A DNA stretch of 64,000 nucleotides from Bradyrhizobium nivariense. Its GTDB lineage: Bacteria; Pseudomonadota; Alphaproteobacteria; Rhizobiales; Xanthobacteraceae. Location: the NCBI RefSeq assembly GCF_029846715.1, contig NZ_JARVWW010000002.1, forward strand, positions 248,001-312,000, given 5' to 3'. The translations under genes and the position numbers were made by a program. The notes under the pieces were generated by a model, which was not told the DNA's origin, did no database searches, and worked only from the letters and a program-made list of their open reading frames with translations. Shown here piece by piece: positions 1 to 8,446 of the stretch (the first letter of the stretch is position 1; each line of letters begins with the position of its first letter).

Positions 1-410
1 CGGAACGTCACCCAGGGCGACAGGCTCAAGGCCCATGCAGCTTCGCGCTGTCCGGCCGAGACGGCCATGAAACCGCTGCGCACGATTTCGGCGAGATACG
101 CCGCCTCGTTGAGGATCAGGCCAACGAGCGCGCAGGTGATGACACTGAATTTGATCCCCAACTGCGGCAAGCCGCTGTAGATCACCACCAGCTGGATCAA
201 CAGCGGCGTGCCGCGGAAGAACCAGGTGTAGAACCGCGCCGCGCCTGATAGCACTGGGTTGGACGACATGCGCATCAACGCGATGCCCATGCCGAGGATC
301 AATCCGCCGATGACAGCCGCCACCGTCAAGCCGATGGTGACGAGCACACCCTTCATCAGGAAGTAGTTGAAGAAGTAGTTGACGGCGGCCGTCGGACTGA
401 AATGGCTCAT
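1..410 (-). CDS. Polar amino acid ABC transporter permease, C-terminus cut by window edge
   Basis: Inner-membrane permease of the His/Glu/Gln/Arg/opine family. The N-terminal 136 residues are visible from the ATG at 410. There is a first membrane segment around residues 20-45, then the family's FFRGTPLLIQL stretch around 65-75, then EAAYLAEIVRSG and GQREAAWALSLS around 102-130, which is the EAA loop that contacts the ATPase. The gene runs off the left edge. It starts 20 bp downstream of the binding-protein gene ending at 430, so the two probably form one importer at the end of the leftward operon. The substrate is unknown. Confidence 0.9.
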   Translation of the reverse strand, partial: MSHFSPTAAVNYFFNYFLMKGVLVTIGLTVAAVIGGLILGMGIALMRMSSNPVLSGAARFYTWFFRGTPLLIQLVVIYSGLPQLGIKFSVITCALVGLILNEAAYLAEIVRSGFMAVSAGQREAAWALSLSPWVTF

Positions 411-429
411 CGGCTCGTCTCCGTTGGTA

Positions 430-1266
430 TCAGGCCGGACCTGGGCCGGCGATCGCAATCGGCTGATCGGCCGGCAGGCTGGTCAGGCCGAACTTGTCGA
501 ACAGCGCCTGGTAGCTGCCGTCGGCACGCATGGTGTTGAGCGCCTTGACGACGGCATCGACCACCGTCTTGTTGCGGAAACCGAGCGTGGTACGCGCCGT
601 GCCGAGGCCGCTCAGCACTTCCTTGACGCGACCGCGTCCGGCAAGGTCGCGTGCCACGCTGTCGACGAGGAGCGCATTGTCCACTTGTCCGGCGAGCAGT
701 GCGCTCACGACGTTGGTCGCTGTCGGGAATGTACGCATCTCGACGGCGGGGCCACCCTTCGCCACGTTCGCATCGCTGAGCTTCTTGAGCCAATTCATCT
801 GGTAGGTGCTGACTTCGACGGCGGATGTTTTTCCGATCAGATCATTCTCGGTAGCAATTTTTATGCCGCTGTCAGGCGCAACAACGACCGAAATGGCCTG
901 AATGGAATAAGGCACCATGTACATCAGCTTCGAACGTTCCTCGGTCCAGAACATGCCGGTATCGATGCCATCGATGCGGCCCGCATTCATGGCCGGGATC
1001 ATCGCCGGAAAATCCATCCGGACGAGTTCGACCGGAAGACACAACCGCTTGCCGAGCTCCGCCGCCAGTTCCACGTTGAGGCCCTGCAACTGGCCATCCT
1101 TGTCGACGAATTGCTGCGGCGGATTGGTCGGGTTGATGGAGAGCTGCAGCTTTCCGGGCGCAATCAGATTGTCGTCGGTAATCGCGGGCGTGCACGCGGC
1201 ATGCGCCGCAGCAGATGCGAGAACGAGTGCGGCCGCGGCACTCAAGCGAAGCAGTGTCGAGAGCAT
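430..1266 (-). CDS. Periplasmic amino-acid-type solute-binding protein (SBP_bac_3)
   Basis: A 278-residue family-3 extracellular binding protein that would deliver its ligand to the permease downstream. The start chosen is the ATG at 1266, which has GGAGG seven bases upstream and opens a signal peptide (MLSTLLRLSAAAALVLASA, cleavage near AHA-A at residue 24). An upstream extension to 1290 has no ribosome site and would precede the signal peptide. Conserved stretches include FVDKDGQLQGLNVELA and the FWTEERS segment. It is clearly paralogous to the binding protein at 11762-12598 on the other arm of the same divergent cluster. The ligand is unknown; the cluster suggests a carboxylate. Confidence 0.9.
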   Translation of the reverse strand: MLSTLLRLSAAAALVLASAAAHAACTPAITDDNLIAPGKLQLSINPTNPPQQFVDKDGQLQGLNVELAAELGKRLCLPVELVRMDFPAMIPAMNAGRIDGIDTGMFWTEERSKLMYMVPYSIQAISVVVAPDSGIKIATENDLIGKTSAVEVSTYQMNWLKKLSDANVAKGGPAVEMRTFPTATNVVSALLAGQVDNALLVDSVARDLAGRGRVKEVLSGLGTARTTLGFRNKTVVDAVVKALNTMRADGSYQALFDKFGLTSLPADQPIAIAGPGPA

Positions 1267-1386
1267 GTGATACCTCCAGTAAGACGCCAATGACCGATGC
1301 AGTCCCTCGCCCGGTTTCCCCTCAATGTTTTTGGATGCGGCCAGCCGGATCTCACGACACGGCAGGCAGCATCGTCTTTGATCCCC

Positions 1387-1704
1387 TCAAGCCGGTCCCG
1401 ACATCGGCTTGAGCTGAATGCGCGCGAAATTCTTCACCAGATTTTCGAACGGACCGAATCCTTTCACCTTCAGGAATTCCGGCGTCTCGAACGCCCATCG
1501 TCCCGCGACTTCGTACATGGCGGCGTATTTCGGCCCGTCGCCGATCGAGACAAAGCGCTTTGCGGAAAGCCAGCCGGGACAGCCGAGCAGGTCGGGAAAA
1601 TGCGTGTGCTCGTACCAGGCATTGAAAGCGTCTTCGTGCTCTGGATCGATGTCGACCCGCACGATGTGGAGAAAGGCCTCGTCAGGCATGAGTGCGCCCC
1701 TCAT
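1387..1704 (-). CDS. Small dimeric alpha-beta-barrel-like protein
   Basis: About 105 residues. The ATG at 1704 overlaps the upstream gene's TGA (ATGA), so translation is probably coupled; an alternative ATG lies at 1689. The sequence FLHIVRVDIDPEHEDAFNAW followed by YEHTHFPDLLGCPGW is typical of the ferredoxin-like alpha-beta-barrel (EthD, ABM, DUF4286-like) small proteins, in which an acidic/His pair often faces a small cavity. No specific reaction can be assigned. It sits between a DHDPS-like lyase and a binding-protein gene, so it may act on an intermediate of that pathway. Confidence 0.7.
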   Translation of the reverse strand: MRGALMPDEAFLHIVRVDIDPEHEDAFNAWYEHTHFPDLLGCPGWLSAKRFVSIGDGPKYAAMYEVAGRWAFETPEFLKVKGFGPFENLVKNFARIQLKPMSGPA

Positions 1705-2654
1705 GTGAGACGAATGTCGCCGGCCGCGCGCGCGGCGCCGACGGTCGTCGCAATCGCGTCGCACAGCGCAGGCAGGACCGGCAGCAGCGGCGGCCGCGGA
1801 TCGGCGTTACCGATCAGGCCGAGCGCCTTCAGCCCGACCTTCATGCGCGTGTGCATGTCCATGATCGGCGCCGGCCCGTAGATCGCCCGGACGATCGGAT
1901 AAAGCCGCTCGTTGACCGCGCGCATCGCCTTGAGATCGTCGGCAAGCGCAGCCTGCCAGAGTGCGATGAACAGATCCGGCGCGAGGCTGACGAGACCGGA
2001 CAGAATGCCGTCGCCACCGACGGCAAGCTGCGGCAGGAACCAGTTGAAGTTCGACGGCAGGACCGCGACGGCCGGATCGGCCTGCTTCACCGCCCGCCGG
2101 TTCTCGTCATAGGCGAAGATGGTATCGCTGCCTTCCTTGATGGCGATGACACCGTCGAGCGCCGCGATTTCCGCAAGCGTTTGCGGCGAGTAGCCGAAGC
2201 CGGACGCCAGCGGATACTGGAATATCGACACCGGAATCCCGATGGCCGAACTGACCGCCCGTACGAAAGCCACCGGCGCGCGCGAGGTGGCCGATGCACC
2301 GCCGCCAAGCGGCGCCGGTGGGAACAATACCGCGCAGTCCGCGCCGGCAGCCTCGGCCAACTGCGCCTGGTGGATCGCTTCCGCAGTGGAATGCGCAATG
2401 ATGCCGGCCAGCAGCGGCTTGCCCCCGATATGCCCGCGTGTCCGCTCGATTACCGCCTGGCGCTCGTCGTCCGAGAGCGATCCGCCCTCGCCGGCGTGTC
2501 CATTGACGAACACGGCCGCGATTCCGTCCCGGCAGGCGCAATAGTCGAGCACACGGGCATAGCCGTCCCAGTCGATCGCGCTATCGTGCTTGAAGGGCAG
2601 CACGGTCGCGACCGTGACGCCGCGCAGGTCCGGTTTCTTCATCAGCTCGCTCAT
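1701..2654 (-). CDS. DHDPS/NAL-family lyase or aldolase
   Basis: A 317-residue TIM-barrel protein of the dihydrodipicolinate synthase / N-acetylneuraminate lyase family, usually pyruvate-dependent Schiff-base aldolases or dehydratases. The Schiff-base lysine is visible in VIAIKEGSDTIF (about residue 175) and the tyrosine in SIFQYPLASG (about residue 147). The usual GTTGE motif is replaced by NGHAGEGGSLSDDER, so this is not DapA. The ATG at 2654 overlaps the preceding MaoC stop codon. It is one of two family members in this operon (the other is at 5869-6774), which suggests two separate lyase steps. Confidence 0.85.
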   Translation of the reverse strand: MSELMKKPDLRGVTVATVLPFKHDSAIDWDGYARVLDYCACRDGIAAVFVNGHAGEGGSLSDDERQAVIERTRGHIGGKPLLAGIIAHSTAEAIHQAQLAEAAGADCAVLFPPAPLGGGASATSRAPVAFVRAVSSAIGIPVSIFQYPLASGFGYSPQTLAEIAALDGVIAIKEGSDTIFAYDENRRAVKQADPAVAVLPSNFNWFLPQLAVGGDGILSGLVSLAPDLFIALWQAALADDLKAMRAVNERLYPIVRAIYGPAPIMDMHTRMKVGLKALGLIGNADPRPPLLPVLPALCDAIATTVGAARAAGDIRLT

Positions 2655-3082
2655 GATGGTTTGCGCCGGGGAAATTTCAGGCTCGCGCGCGCCTTCAGCA
2701 CTTCGAGGCCGTTCTCATTGCGGGCGCTCGCCTCCCAGATGATGGTCCGGGTCTCGTCGTGCTGCTCGGCGATCCAGACGTCGAAGGTGAGCGTGTCGCC
2801 ATAGAACACCGGACCGGTAAACCAGAAGCGATCCTCCACCGACACGCCGATCGTGCCGACCAGCTCGCTGGTGAGGATGCTGGTGCAGAGGCCCGCGACC
2901 ATGATCCCTGGTGCCAACCGGCGACCGAAACGCGTGGCGCCTGCATAGACCTCGTCGACGTGGACGGGACCGAAGTCGCCGGTGGCGGCGATGTAGAGCG
3001 CACCGTCCGCCTCAGTGATGGTCTTGCTCAGGCTCACCCTGTCGTCCACCTTCAGCTCATCGAAGGATTTCGGCTCATACAT
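2651..3082 (-). CDS. MaoC-like hotdog enoyl-CoA hydratase subunit
   Basis: A 143-residue single-hotdog protein. The hydratase 2 signature is present: TGDFGPVHVDEVYAGATRFG with the catalytic Asp and His, followed by LAPGIMVAG. It would hydrate an enoyl-CoA or related thioester in the cytoplasm. The next upstream gene (3086-3493) is a second hotdog protein that lacks these residues, three bases away. The pair may form an active/inactive heterodimer, as in some steroid-degrading MaoC pairs; that is inference from gene order. Translation of the downstream lyase overlaps by ATGA. Confidence 0.85.
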   Translation of the reverse strand: MYEPKSFDELKVDDRVSLSKTITEADGALYIAATGDFGPVHVDEVYAGATRFGRRLAPGIMVAGLCTSILTSELVGTIGVSVEDRFWFTGPVFYGDTLTFDVWIAEQHDETRTIIWEASARNENGLEVLKARASLKFPRRKPS

Positions 3083-3085
3083 GGC

Positions 3086-3493
3086 TCAGCCCTTCGCGAA
3101 CGGAACGAGCGTCGCGGTGCCATCAACCACGATCACGCCGGACGATGACAACGTACAGGTGACGCGGCAGATCGCTTCGTCGCCGGCAACCGAGACGATC
3201 TCGGCCTTCGCCTCGACGGTGTCGCCGACGAGCACGGGGGCGGAGAAGTTCAGCGCGATGCTGCCGATCCGCCGCGTGGGCCCGCCGAGCTGGCTGAGGC
3301 AGGTGGTGGCGAGGCCGCCGACCGCGAGCTCGAAGGCGACCATGTTGGCTGCGCCCGCCTTCCTGGCGCGGACGGCATCCACATAGAGACCGCCAAGATT
3401 GCCGCTGATGCCGGTGAACATCGCCTGTTCGGCCACGGTCATGGTCTTGTGGAACGCAAAGGCGGCGCCGGGCTTGAGAAGGGAGTGAGACAT
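3086..3493 (-). CDS. Degenerate MaoC/hotdog protein
   Basis: A 135-residue protein with hotdog fold character. It has the opening FHKTMTVAEQAMFTGISGN and the closing beta-sheet pattern RIGSIALNFSAPVLVGDTV. Where active MaoC proteins have D-x-x-P-x-H-x-D it has GNLGGLYVDAVRARKAG, so both the Asp and the His are missing. The ATG at 3493 has AGGA seven bases upstream. Its partner gene 2651-3082 keeps the residues, so this one is probably a structural or substrate-binding subunit. It lies directly after an acyl-CoA dehydrogenase gene in the same operon. Confidence 0.75.
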   Translation of the reverse strand: MSHSLLKPGAAFAFHKTMTVAEQAMFTGISGNLGGLYVDAVRARKAGAANMVAFELAVGGLATTCLSQLGGPTRRIGSIALNFSAPVLVGDTVEAKAEIVSVAGDEAICRVTCTLSSSGVIVVDGTATLVPFAKG

Positions 3494-3502
3494 CGAGTGG
3501 TC

Positions 3503-4666
3503 CTAAAGCTGCAAGCCGTTCTTGATCGTGCTGCGCGCGACCAGCATGCGGTGAATTTCTGACGTGCCGTCATAAATGCGGGTGACCCGGGCATCGCGAT
3601 ACATGCGCTCCAGCGGCAGGTCCTTGCTGAAACCCATGCCGCCGAACACCTGGATGGCGCGGTCGACCACGCGTCCCTGCATCTCGGACGCTGCAACCTT
3701 GATCATCGAGACCTTGTCGCGCGGATCATGTCCCTGGTCGATCTCCCAGGCGGCATTCATCACCATCATCTTGACGCCGAAAATCTCGGTGGCGGAATCG
3801 GCGATGAGCTTCTGCACCATCTGGAAGTCGCCGATCGCCTGGCCGAACTGGCGCCGCTCGGCGGCATGTCTGCGCATCATCTCGAGCGCCCGCTGCGCCA
3901 TGCCCACGGCGCGCGCACCGATATGCGCGAGGCGGATCTGGAGCACGCTCTGCATGATCAGCTTGAAACCGGCACCGACTTCGCCGAGCACGGCATCCCT
4001 GGGGATGCGGCAGTCCTCGAACGTGAGCTCGGCATGGCCATAACCGCGATGGCCCATCATCGGCTGGGTGCGCGCAACCCTGAAGCCCGGCGTGCCGCGG
4101 TCGACCAGGAACAGTGTGATGCCGCCGCGCGCCCGCTTTTCCTTGTCGGTCAGCGCCATCACGATCACATAGTCGGCAATGTCGCCGTCGCTGATGAAAT
4201 GCTTGGTTCCGTTGAGGACCCACTCGTCGCCGTCGAGATGAGCGCTCGTGCTGATCGATGCGGCGTCGGAGCCGGCGCCCGGCTCGGTGATCGCCATCGC
4301 GCAGATCTTGTCGCCCTTCACCGTCGGCAGCAGATAATGCCCGACCTGCTCGCCCTTGCAGGCCATCAGCATCGGATAGACCTGACCGAACACGCGGCGG
4401 ATCAGGGCATCGGAGGTCTTGCCGAATTCTTCTTCGACGAGACAATGCTCGACGCAGGACAGCCCGCCGCCGCCGACGCCGGCCGGCATGTTCATCGCGT
4501 AGAGGCCGAGCTCCTGCGCCTTGGCTTTGGTGACCGCCAGTGCGTCGGCCGGCACCGTGGCCGTCCGCTCCACCTCGTCCTCGAGCGGCTGCACCTCCGT
4601 CTCGACGAAGCGGCGGACGGTGTCGACCAGCAGGCGCGTATCGTCAGGGACCGAAAAATCGATCAT
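3503..4666 (-). CDS. Acyl-CoA dehydrogenase
   Basis: 387 residues, the normal length. It is an FAD flavoprotein that makes an alpha-beta double bond in an acyl-CoA and passes electrons to ETF. Family landmarks are the mid-domain AMAITEPGAGSDAASI with GTKHFISDG and the C-terminal domain DARVTRIYDGTSEIHRMLVARS. The catalytic acid would be Glu in the YDGTSEIH region or further upstream; it cannot be settled by eye. The ATG overlaps the CaiB-type gene's TGA. Together with CaiB and the MaoC pair it gives an activate, oxidise and hydrate sequence. Confidence 0.9.
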   Translation of the reverse strand: MIDFSVPDDTRLLVDTVRRFVETEVQPLEDEVERTATVPADALAVTKAKAQELGLYAMNMPAGVGGGGLSCVEHCLVEEEFGKTSDALIRRVFGQVYPMLMACKGEQVGHYLLPTVKGDKICAMAITEPGAGSDAASISTSAHLDGDEWVLNGTKHFISDGDIADYVIVMALTDKEKRARGGITLFLVDRGTPGFRVARTQPMMGHRGYGHAELTFEDCRIPRDAVLGEVGAGFKLIMQSVLQIRLAHIGARAVGMAQRALEMMRRHAAERRQFGQAIGDFQMVQKLIADSATEIFGVKMMVMNAAWEIDQGHDPRDKVSMIKVAASEMQGRVVDRAIQVFGGMGFSKDLPLERMYRDARVTRIYDGTSEIHRMLVARSTIKNGLQL

Positions 4667-5853
4667 CGCGCGACTCCCACAGCCTTGCCAGCGATCATCG
4701 CGTCAATGTCGCCAGCGCTGTAACCGATCTCGCCGAGCACCTCGCGCGTTTGCGCACCTAGCCGCTGCGGCACCAGCCGCACCTCCGGCGTCTGGCCGTC
4801 ATAGCGGGCGGGATGTGCAACCATCCGGATCGGCACGCCGCCTGCACTCTCGGCAGTCTTGAACACGCCGAGATGGTTGAGTTGGGGATCGGTTTCGAGA
4901 TCGCGATAGTCCTGCACCGGCGCGTGCCAGATCCGCGCCGCTTCGAGCGAGGGCAGCCAATCGGCCGTCGACTTCTGTTTCAGCCGGGCCACAACGATCC
5001 GCGTGATCTCCTCACGCTTCGAAAAACTATCGGCCTCCCCGAACCGCTTCAACGCCTCGCAGTCGAGCGCCGCCGCGAGCGCCTTGGGCGCCGCCATGGA
5101 GATCGCGAGATGGCCGTCCGCCGTGGCGTGAATGCCGTAGGGGCCGGGGCTGAACCACGCCGCGATGCCGGCCGGGCCGCGCGGCGTCGGCGACGGCGCG
5201 CCGTTCAGCCATGCCGTCAGCGGCTCGACCTGGAGATCGAGGGCGGCCTGATACAGGTTGACCTCGACGAGTTGTCCCTTGCCGATCTTCGTCCTCGCGA
5301 ACAACGCGGCGAGAATGCTCATGGCATAGAGCGAGGCGGCGTGCTGATCGACGATGACCGCGCCGACCGCCGTCGGCTCGCCATCGGCGCGCCCGGTTCG
5401 CATCGCAAGGCCCGACATCGCCTGAAGCAGCAGGTCCTGGCCGGGACGATCCTTGTACGGCCCCTCCGATCCGAAGCCGGTTGCCACCGCATAAATCAGG
5501 CCGGGGTTGATCGCCTTGAGCGTATCGTAGCCGAGACCGAGCTTGGCCATGGTGCCCGGCCGGAAGTTCTCCATCACCACATCCACGGTCGCCACCAGCC
5601 TCTTCACCGCCGCGATGCCGTCGGGATGCTTGAGATCGACGGCAAGACTCCGCTTGTTGCGTCCTGTCGCCAGATGATTGACGCTATCGCCCGCGACGAA
5701 ATGGTTGGCGACCGCCCAGTTGCGCTGAAACGCGCCTTCGATCGGCTCGATCGCGATGACGTCGGCGCCGAGATCGGCGAGCGTCTGCGCGGCAAGCGGC
5801 CCTGCGAGATAGTGATTGAAGCTGAGGATTTTGACGCCGTCGAGCAGGTTCAT
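4663..5853 (-). CDS. CaiB/BaiF family CoA-transferase
   Basis: 396 residues, a class III CoA-transferase that moves CoA between carboxylic acids through an enzyme aspartyl-CoA anhydride. The N-terminal GVKILSFNHYLAGPLAAQTLADLGADVI is standard. The likely catalytic Asp is in RPGQDLLLQAMSGLA (about residue 165), after the GFGSEGPY segment. It probably loads CoA onto the imported acid at the head of this leftward pathway. It is followed without a gap by the acyl-CoA dehydrogenase gene and lies 15 bp downstream of the first lyase gene. Confidence 0.92.
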   Translation of the reverse strand: MNLLDGVKILSFNHYLAGPLAAQTLADLGADVIAIEPIEGAFQRNWAVANHFVAGDSVNHLATGRNKRSLAVDLKHPDGIAAVKRLVATVDVVMENFRPGTMAKLGLGYDTLKAINPGLIYAVATGFGSEGPYKDRPGQDLLLQAMSGLAMRTGRADGEPTAVGAVIVDQHAASLYAMSILAALFARTKIGKGQLVEVNLYQAALDLQVEPLTAWLNGAPSPTPRGPAGIAAWFSPGPYGIHATADGHLAISMAAPKALAAALDCEALKRFGEADSFSKREEITRIVVARLKQKSTADWLPSLEAARIWHAPVQDYRDLETDPQLNHLGVFKTAESAGGVPIRMVAHPARYDGQTPEVRLVPQRLGAQTREVLGEIGYSAGDIDAMIAGKAVGVAR

Positions 5854-5868
5854 TCGTTCACACCCAAT

Positions 5869-6774
5869 TTAAGCAGCCGCGATTGGCGCGCCGCGCCACG
5901 CCAGACCGAAGCGCCTGACCAGCGCGAGCGCGGTTCCGTCCTGCGCTGCCGGTAGCGGCAGCCGCGGCGGGCGCGGATTGCCGACAGCAAAGCCCATATG
6001 GCCGAGCAGCGCCTTGGTGCCGGCGACGTAGGCCTGACCGCCGACGAACTCGATCACCGGCAGGTATTTCAGGTAGAGCTCGCGCGCTTCGGTGATCGCG
6101 CCTTGATCGGCCACGAGGCTGAAGATACCCGCCATTGCCGACGGGACCACGTTGGAGGCCACCGCTACCCAGCCCTGCGCGCCCTCGACGAAAGATTCGA
6201 AACCGAGGATGCCGCCGAACACCGTCATCCTGTCGCCGCAGAGACGGATGATGTCGCGCACGCGCGTCACCTCCAGCGTCGACTCCTTGATATAGAGACA
6301 ATTGTCGATCTCGGCGAGGCGCGCCACGAGCGGCGGCTTGAGATCGACATTGGCTGTCGCCGGGTTGTTGTAGACCATGATCGGCAGCGAGATCGCATCG
6401 GCAACCGTCTTGTAGTGGTGGACGAGCTCGTCGTCGGTCGGCGTCGAATAGAACGGCGGGATGATCATGACGCCGTCGGCGCCCAGCTTTTCGGCACGAC
6501 GGCTGAGACGAACCACCTCGCGCGTATCCTCCGCGCCGGTGCCGATCAGCACGGGTACGCGCCCCGCGGCCTGGCCGATGACGACCTCCGCAACCAGCGC
6601 CTTCTCATCATCGTCGAGGGACAGGAACTCGCCGGTCGAGCCGAGCGGGATCAGCCCATGGATACCCTCGGCGATCTGCCAATCGACGAAGGCGCGCAAC
6701 GCGGCGACATCGACGTCGCCGGCCGGCGTGAACGGGGTAATCATGACGGTGTAGGTGCCGCGAAACATCTTCAT
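5869..6774 (-). CDS. DHDPS-family lyase, first gene of leftward operon
   Basis: About 301 residues from the ATG at 6774 (MKMFRGTYTVMITPF; a second ATG lies at 6768). This is a canonical member of the dihydrodipicolinate synthase family: PLGSTGEFLSLDDDEK around residue 46, MVYNNPATANVDL with the tyrosine near 135, and LYIKESTLEVTRV with the Schiff-base lysine near 163. A longer reading frame continues upstream into the LacI gene but is rejected because homology starts here. It is likely an aldolase or dehydratase on a 2-oxo acid rather than DapA, given the catabolic, LacI-controlled context. The LacI-type operator at 6844-6857 is about 70 bp upstream of this start. Confidence 0.88.
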   Translation of the reverse strand: MKMFRGTYTVMITPFTPAGDVDVAALRAFVDWQIAEGIHGLIPLGSTGEFLSLDDDEKALVAEVVIGQAAGRVPVLIGTGAEDTREVVRLSRRAEKLGADGVMIIPPFYSTPTDDELVHHYKTVADAISLPIMVYNNPATANVDLKPPLVARLAEIDNCLYIKESTLEVTRVRDIIRLCGDRMTVFGGILGFESFVEGAQGWVAVASNVVPSAMAGIFSLVADQGAITEARELYLKYLPVIEFVGGQAYVAGTKALLGHMGFAVGNPRPPRLPLPAAQDGTALALVRRFGLAWRGAPIAAA

Positions 6775-6843
6775 CAGGGAGCTGCCGGGTGGTCGGTTGA
6801 ATTCCGGAAGCGGCGATACTCTGCGGAATATCCGCAATATTCC

Positions 6844-6857
6844 TGCAATCGATTGCG
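6844..6857. promoter_or_regulatory. LacI-type operator 1 (TGCAATCGATTGCG)
   Basis: A near-perfect inverted repeat with the central CG typical of LacI/GalR operators (TGCAA-TCGA-TTGCg). It lies between the leftward lyase operon and the LacI-family gene, about 70 bp from the leftward start. The second copy is centred 87 bp away. An additional short inverted repeat, GCGGA-ATA-TCCGC, lies at 6823-6835. Confidence 0.7.
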
Positions 6858-6930
6858 TAACTGGCTCTGCATTGAGCACCACCATCCATTTTTTGGGCTT
6901 GATCCATGTAGAATTGGCCCATAACGTCTC

Positions 6931-6944
6931 TGCAATCGTTTGCA
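6931..6944. promoter_or_regulatory. LacI-type operator 2 (TGCAATCGTTTGCA)
   Basis: An inverted repeat TGCAA-TCGT-TTGCA with central CG, sharing its half-sites with the copy at 6844-6857. It ends 17 bp before the ATG of the LacI-family gene. That fits autoregulation plus repression of the divergent operon, possibly with looping between the two sites. Confidence 0.72.
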
Positions 6945-6961
6945 GTCTATCGGCAGGTTTG

Positions 6962-8059
6962 ATGAGCGTCACGCTCAAAGATGTGGCACACGCGGCCCGC
7001 GTTTCAGTCAGCACCGCTTCCCGAGCGCTGACCGGGACGGGCCTGACCAGTGAGCGCACACAGCAGCGCCTGACGCGCATTGCGCGCGAGCTCGGCTATC
7101 GGCCGAACCCGATCGCGCGAGGCTTGAAGACCGGGCAGTCGCGTCTCGTGGCGCTGCTGGTTCATAACCTCACCAACGCCTCGTTCCAGGTGATGGCCGA
7201 AGTCGTGCAGACGCGCCTGAAGACACTGGGCTACCAGATGCTTTTGTGCATCGGCGGCGACGATCCGCAGCAGGAAAGCGACACCCTCACCACGCTGGTT
7301 GATCATCGCATCGACGGGCTGATCGTCGTGCCCACGGGAAAGAACGGTGCGCAGCTCACGGCGTTGGCGAAGGACGTCCCGATCGTCTGCCTCGTGCGTC
7401 GCGATGATGCAACCGACCTCGAGACCGTGCTTTCCGACGATCCGCAAGGTGCCTATCTCGGCACGCGCCATTTGATCGATCTCGGGCATCGGCGCATCGG
7501 GTTGATCGTCGGCCGCCAGGACACCACGTCGGGCCGCGAACGGCTGTCCGGCTATGTCCGCGCGCTGCGCGAAGCCGGCATCGCCACCGACGACGCATTG
7601 ATTCATGCCGGCCATTTCGTGCCGGAGACTGGCGTGACCTGCTGCCGCAAGCTGTTGGATCTCCTGCACCCGCCCAGCGCGATCTTCGTCGGCAATCATG
7701 AGGCGACGCTTGGCGTGCTTCGCGTGACGGCGGAGCGGAACGTCGCGATCCCCGACGATCTCTCGCTGCTCTGCTATGAGGACATGCCGTGGTTCGAATG
7801 GCATCGCCCGGCGATCAGCATCGTCGACAACGGCGCGCGCGATCTCGCCAATCTCGCTGTCGACCGGTTGCTGCATCGCATGGATGCGAAGGGCAACGGC
7901 AATGATGGCGTCCGCGAATATCGCGTCGGCGCCCGGCTGGTGAAGCGCGATTCCTGCCGCCGGATCGAAGCGACCAAAGCCGCGTCGATTGCCGCCAGGT
8001 CCGTGAAACCCAAATCGTCTTCCTCAAAATCATCTGCGGTCAAAGCCGCGAAGGTCTGA
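6962..8059 (+). CDS. LacI/GalR-family transcriptional regulator
   Basis: About 365 residues. The ATG at 6962 opens directly into the LacI helix-turn-helix and hinge helix: VTLKDVAHAARVSVSTASRAL then YRPNPIARGLKTG. A periplasmic-binding-protein-like effector domain follows (residues 65-335), with AIFVGNHEATLGVLR and DDLSLLCYEDMPWFEW. The C-terminus is a Lys/Ser/Ala-rich tail of about 30 residues. It sits between two divergent catabolic arms, and its 5' region carries two matching operators, so it probably controls both arms with a pathway metabolite as inducer. The in-frame upstream extension is rejected because it would pass through the operators. Confidence 0.92.
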   Translation: MSVTLKDVAHAARVSVSTASRALTGTGLTSERTQQRLTRIARELGYRPNPIARGLKTGQSRLVALLVHNLTNASFQVMAEVVQTRLKTLGYQMLLCIGGDDPQQESDTLTTLVDHRIDGLIVVPTGKNGAQLTALAKDVPIVCLVRRDDATDLETVLSDDPQGAYLGTRHLIDLGHRRIGLIVGRQDTTSGRERLSGYVRALREAGIATDDALIHAGHFVPETGVTCCRKLLDLLHPPSAIFVGNHEATLGVLRVTAERNVAIPDDLSLLCYEDMPWFEWHRPAISIVDNGARDLANLAVDRLLHRMDAKGNGNDGVREYRVGARLVKRDSCRRIEATKAASIAARSVKPKSSSSKSSAVKAAKV

Positions 8060-8062
8060 CTG

Positions 8063-8431
8063 ATGCCCTATGTCGAAGTGCTCGCACCGCCCGTCCCGCC
8101 GCAGCGCAAGGCCGCGCTGGCGAGGGCGGTGACCGACGGCCTGATGTCAGCCTTCGGCGTTGGCGCGGAGACGGTCACGCTCTATTTCCTCCCGGTCTCG
8201 CCGGATGACTACGCCCATGCCGGCGCGATGGGATCCCAGGACGTAGGCCAGCGCATCCTGCTCAAGGTTCACGCGTTCCGCCGTAGCGAGGCCGAGCGCC
8301 GCGCCGCCGCTATCATCCTGACCCGCGGCGTGTGCAGCGCCTATGACGTTCCCGGCGACGACGTCGCGGTCTATTTCCTCGATCGCGACAAGAGCGAGGT
8401 TTCCCACAACGCCAAGCTCGCCAGCGACTAA
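8063..8431 (+). CDS. Tautomerase-superfamily protein
   Basis: 122 residues beginning MPYVEVLAPPVPPQRKAAL. After Met removal Pro-1 would be the catalytic base of the 4-oxalocrotonate tautomerase superfamily. At about 120 residues it is twice the size of 4-OT, closer to the fused or long tautomerases. It would convert enol and keto forms or add water to an unsaturated acid. It starts three bases after the LacI stop and precedes an acyl-CoA dehydrogenase gene, so it is the first catabolic gene of the rightward arm. Confidence 0.8.
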   Translation: MPYVEVLAPPVPPQRKAALARAVTDGLMSAFGVGAETVTLYFLPVSPDDYAHAGAMGSQDVGQRILLKVHAFRRSEAERRAAAIILTRGVCSAYDVPGDDVAVYFLDRDKSEVSHNAKLASD

Positions 8432-8446
8432 CGGGAGCCACAGGCC

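Noticed and set aside
6755..6961. A 69-codon N-terminal extension of the LacI protein
   Set aside because: LacI proteins begin with the helix-turn-helix, which starts at the ATG at 6962; the extension crosses both operators and overlaps the divergent gene's start.
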